Shown here one piece after another: positions 6,849 through 8,516 of a stretch of DNA of 8,516 bases. The stretch is from positions 1 to 8,516 of the forward strand of contig QFOI01000132.1 of NCBI GenBank assembly GCA_003241175.1, given 5' to 3'. Within the stretch, counting starts at the first letter, position 1. Every line of letters starts with the position of its first letter. A program made the translations under genes and the position numbers. Source of the DNA: Pseudopedobacter saltans. Lineage in GTDB: Bacteria; Bacteroidota; Bacteroidia; Chitinophagales; Chitinophagaceae. The notes under the pieces were generated by a model, which made no database searches, was not told the origin of the DNA, and saw only the letters and a program-made list of their open reading frames with translations.

Positions 6849-6960
6849 GTATGTAAGTTGGTTTTGCTAAACAAATTGTTAACAGGTTTTTGCAAAACTA
6901 CTTTTACACCTATAACTGGTGTTTACGCAATTGGGAAAATGACTTTCGCTTTCGGGAAAT
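6849..6960 (-). promoter_or_regulatory. promoter region of the TonB-dependent receptor
   Basis: This stretch holds no gene. On the minus strand TAGTTTTG (6900-6893) matches the -7 consensus TAnnTTTG, giving a leader of roughly 40 nt; no good -33 element was seen. Just upstream of the box ACACC (6906-6910) faces GGTGT (6918-6922) across 7 nt. Downstream of it are TTTTGCAAAA (6888-6897, a perfect palindrome overlapping the box) and AACAA-A-TTGTT (6870-6880). Two copies of an AACWGGTKTTT motif (6881-6891, 6914-6924) lie 33 bp apart. GGGAAA also occurs twice, 21 bp apart (6933, 6954). An iron-responsive regulator is expected here, but no recognised Fur box was identified. Confidence 0.5.
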
Positions 6961-7000
6961 AAAAAAGCTCCGATACAACTAATGTATTGGAGCTTTTTTT
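6961..7000 (-). terminator. Rho-independent terminator of the S1/P1 nuclease gene
   Basis: GCTCCGATAC (6967-6976) pairs with GTATTGGAGC (6984-6993) with a single G-T wobble and a 7-nt loop. The stem is flanked by six A and seven T, so on the minus strand it ends in a T6 run. It begins 17 nt after the nuclease stop and separates that gene from the receptor promoter. The flanks would also allow termination on the plus strand, but no plus-strand gene needs it. Confidence 0.88.
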
Positions 7001-7017
7001 AGTATTTGATTTGTACT

Positions 7018-7800
7018 CTAAAGAATTTCGTTCAGTATTTTAGCCAGACGCAGGCCTCCTTTTGTCAATTCATCGTTCAAATCATTCACGAAAAGATAAT
7101 TGTAGCCATAGCTTAATTTTGATCCGTCAGGTGTTTTGTCATACACTTTGTCTGATAAAACATGGGATTCATAGAACCAATCTTCCAACGGGCTATTGAC
7201 CCATATTTTTTCCTGATCTTTACTAGCAACATCCAATACTGTAGCGTATTCCGTATAGCTATATTGTTGGTAATCGACTAACGATTCATCCCAAACGGCA
7301 TGTAGATTGGTCGGTTTTCCGAACCATGTCACTTTGATCTTGTTGCCGCCTTGGTCTTCGTCACGACCTACATGAAGCGGCTGGTGCAAATCTCCAATAA
7401 GGTGTATTAAAAAGCGTAAAGCAATCTGGCGTTGTTCCAAAGGAAGAGATTTCTCCTTTAGTTGATTTTCCATTGCAGTAATCTGGGTGTACAGATTTTC
7501 CCCAGGCAGAGCTTTTAGATCCGTAATGAATTGGTCTTTTTGCAAACCTCCTGGAAGATCGACATAATGCCATTTAGAGGCACTTTTCCATTTTCCTGTC
7601 GTATCAGATTTGATAAAATCCGGCCAGTTTGCCCAAAAAGCCATTCTTTGGTTGCCGATTAATTTTTCTATTTCCTTGCGTGCATGACGAGTCAGATGCC
7701 TTTGTGCTATCTCAGCAACGACGCGATGTCCGGTGGTACCGTAAGCGAAGCAGTACTGAAAAGAACAAAATGCAAATAAGGCCAATAAAAGTTTTTTCAT
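7018..7800 (-). CDS. secreted S1/P1-type zinc nuclease
   Basis: The 260-residue protein has a signal peptide (MKKLLLALFAFCSFQYCFA, cleavage after A19) and a mature start YGTTGHRVVAE. The zinc ligands of P1 nuclease can be matched one by one: N-terminal residue Y20, H25, D61 (ANWPD), H78 (KWHYVD), H133 and D137 (IHLIGDLHQPLH), H143, and H167 and D171 (NLHAVWD). The only change is Tyr where P1 has Trp1; since that residue binds zinc through its backbone amine and carbonyl, activity is probably kept. It would hydrolyse single-stranded DNA or RNA, or 3'-nucleotides, in the periplasm or outside the cell, for nucleotide or phosphate scavenging. The length fits the family. It lies 70 nt after DUF4293 behind a hairpin terminator and has its own terminator downstream, so it probably has its own promoter, though no TAnnTTTG box was found in the short gap. 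Confidence 0.93.
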   Translation of the reverse strand: MKKLLLALFAFCSFQYCFAYGTTGHRVVAEIAQRHLTRHARKEIEKLIGNQRMAFWANWPDFIKSDTTGKWKSASKWHYVDLPGGLQKDQFITDLKALPGENLYTQITAMENQLKEKSLPLEQRQIALRFLIHLIGDLHQPLHVGRDEDQGGNKIKVTWFGKPTNLHAVWDESLVDYQQYSYTEYATVLDVASKDQEKIWVNSPLEDWFYESHVLSDKVYDKTPDGSKLSYGYNYLFVNDLNDELTKGGLRLAKILNEIL

Positions 7801-7831
7801 ATTAAAATGTTGAAAAATGATACAAGTAAAT

Positions 7832-7863
7832 AAGAAAAGCAGTCGATATTGACTGCTTTTCTT
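7832..7863 (-). terminator. hairpin terminator after the DUF4293 gene
   Basis: AAGAAAAGCAGTC (7832-7844) and GACTGCTTTTCTT (7851-7863) are perfect 13-bp arms with a 6-nt loop. On the minus strand the 3' arm ends in TTTTCTTATTT, so the U-rich tail is partly inside the stem, as is common in AT-rich genomes. It starts 7 nt after the DUF4293 stop and ends 31 nt before the nuclease ATG, leaving very little room for a separate nuclease promoter. Confidence 0.8.
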
Positions 7864-7870
7864 GTAAATG

Positions 7871-8278
7871 TCAACCTCTCAATCGGTCAACACTTTTTAT
7901 CAGTTTTTTGTCCCTAGCAATACCTCTTATCGCGAACAACAAGAAAATAGGTATGATAAAAACAAATATAGAAGTCAGAGAAATATTACCTAACAGATCT
8001 TTGATTTTCATTAAGTAAATCACAATCAAAAATATACTCAAAACTAAAGCGAAAACAACCATCCAGATTTGCTTGTTTCTATTTTTAAACATAAATATAG
8101 CAATGAAAGAAACCGCAGCAAGAACAATAGTCATTACCAATATAAACATATCCGAAGAACCTTTTAAAAAGGTTGCTGGCTGTCCCAATTCACTTCCCAT
8201 AAAGAAGGTTTGGTTGATGGATAATATTGCAAATATTGCCGCCAAGAGTAACCAGACGGATTGTATTCTTTGAATCAT
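7871..8278 (-). CDS. DUF4293 family integral membrane protein
   Basis: The 135-residue protein has four hydrophobic helices (about 7-26, 43-64, 70-90, 101-118). It begins MIQRIQSVWLLLAA and ends in a basic tail, AIRGIARDKKLIKSVDRLRG. This N-terminal MIQRIQ plus the C-terminal charged DRLR signature is what I recognise as DUF4293, a Bacteroidota membrane family of unknown function. No enzyme motif or conserved polar active site is visible in the membrane segments. It lies 51 nt after ffh on the same strand and may be cotranscribed with it, since no hairpin was seen between them; a membrane-insertion role by association with SRP would be speculation. A strong terminator follows. Confidence 0.82.
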   Translation of the reverse strand: MIQRIQSVWLLLAAIFAILSINQTFFMGSELGQPATFLKGSSDMFILVMTIVLAAVSFIAIFMFKNRNKQIWMVVFALVLSIFLIVIYLMKIKDLLGNISLTSIFVFIIPIFLLFAIRGIARDKKLIKSVDRLRG

Positions 8279-8329
8279 AAATTATCTTTTAATAATATCA
8301 AAAATAAGACAAGTGAAGATGAACCAATA

Positions 8330-8516
8330 TTACATTCCGGTAAATCTTTTCATCATACCCATCGGCATCTTGTTCATCATCTTCATCATCTGGCGCATTT
8401 GCTCAAACTGTTTCATGAAAGCATTGATATCCGTCATTTCCTTGCCTGATCCTTTGGCAATCCTTTTGCGTCTATTGGTGTCGATACTATCTGGATTAGC
8501 ACGTTCAAAAGGTGTC
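8330..8516 (-). CDS. ffh: signal recognition particle protein Ffh, C-terminal 61 residues, cut by window edge
   Basis: The visible part is the end of the methionine-rich M domain, which binds SRP RNA and signal peptides. It reads ERANPDSIDTNRRKRIAKGSG, then MTDINAFMKQFEQMRQM and a Met/Lys-rich tail (13 Met among the last 35 residues or so) ending RFTGM and TAA at 8332-8330. The RRKRIAKGSG helix-turn-helix contacting 4.5S RNA is diagnostic of Ffh. The N and GTPase (G) domains lie beyond the right edge. It works with FtsY in cotranslational targeting of membrane proteins. The ATG-rich, ATC/TCATC-like repetition on the plus strand at about 8350-8400 is just this Met-rich coding. Confidence 0.95.
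   Translation of the reverse strand, partial: TPFERANPDSIDTNRRKRIAKGSGKEMTDINAFMKQFEQMRQMMKMMNKMPMGMMKRFTGM

Noticed and set aside
7006..7019. TTTGATTTGTACT as an FNR-type site before the receptor
   Set aside because: Only one half-site is present, and it lies at the 3' end of the nuclease gene, behind the terminator from the receptor promoter.
8288..8301. ATCAA near the DUF4293 start as a further FNR-type site
   Set aside because: The partner half-site is TTTAA, matching only three of five bases of TTGAT.
8350..8400. ATC/TCATC-like short repeat
   Set aside because: It is explained by consecutive Met and Lys codons of the Ffh M domain.
8261..8449. Plus-strand frame rich in histidine at the right end
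   Set aside because: Its His-rich translation is the reverse complement of the Met-rich Ffh tail.
1..8516. Mobile element, CRISPR array, tRNA or phage genes
   Set aside because: I saw no transposase, direct-repeat array, cloverleaf or phage-type protein; the gene content looks like ordinary chromosome.

Overview
The window is an AT-rich chromosomal segment from a member of the Bacteroidota, most likely Sphingobacteriales (Sphingobacterium/Pedobacter-like; this is inference). The pointers are a TonB-dependent receptor with an N-terminal carboxypeptidase-D-regulatory-like domain, a DUF4293 membrane protein of the Bacteroidota type next to ffh, a small Crp/Fnr regulator without cAMP or Fe-S ligands, mostly weak Shine-Dalgarno signals, and -7 boxes resembling TAnnTTTG. 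There are eight genes plus one partial ffh; no tRNA, rRNA, CRISPR or insertion sequence was seen.

Layout. (1) 1-1319, minus, cut by the left edge: the 3-hydroxyacyl-CoA dehydrogenase half of a FadN-like beta-oxidation enzyme. (2) 1320-1476: divergent regulatory region holding a perfect FNR-type palindrome, TTGAT-N4-ATCAA, and directly beside it a second, longer AT-rich inverted repeat. (3) 1477-3248, plus: a tightly packed three-gene operon (gaps of 2 and 0 nt) of a Crp/Fnr-family regulator, a class I SAM-dependent methyltransferase with a GTG start, and an SRPBCC (START-like) protein. (4) 3235-6848, minus, converging on and overlapping the operon by 14 nt: a TonB-dependent siderophore-type receptor followed by a PepSY-TM membrane protein, with a perfect 10-bp hairpin between them. 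(5) 7018-7800, minus: a secreted S1/P1-type zinc nuclease with its own terminator at 6961-7000. (6) 7871-8278, minus: DUF4293 membrane protein with a hairpin terminator at 7832-7863. (7) 8330-8516, minus: the C-terminal 61 residues of Ffh, the SRP protein.

How it may work together. The receptor and PepSY-TM protein make a coherent iron-uptake pair: the receptor brings a ferric siderophore across the outer membrane, and the inner-membrane PepSY-TM protein is of the family that includes siderophore reductases. The Crp/Fnr regulator carries the E-x-x-S-R recognition-helix signature of FNR (E179, S182, R183), and the perfect FNR-type palindrome lies 56 nt before its own start and 87 nt before the beta-oxidation gene. 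This suggests that it regulates itself and possibly the divergent fatty-acid gene. What the methyltransferase and SRPBCC protein act on cannot be told from sequence; the compact regulator-methyltransferase-SRPBCC operon is the best candidate here for an undescribed module.
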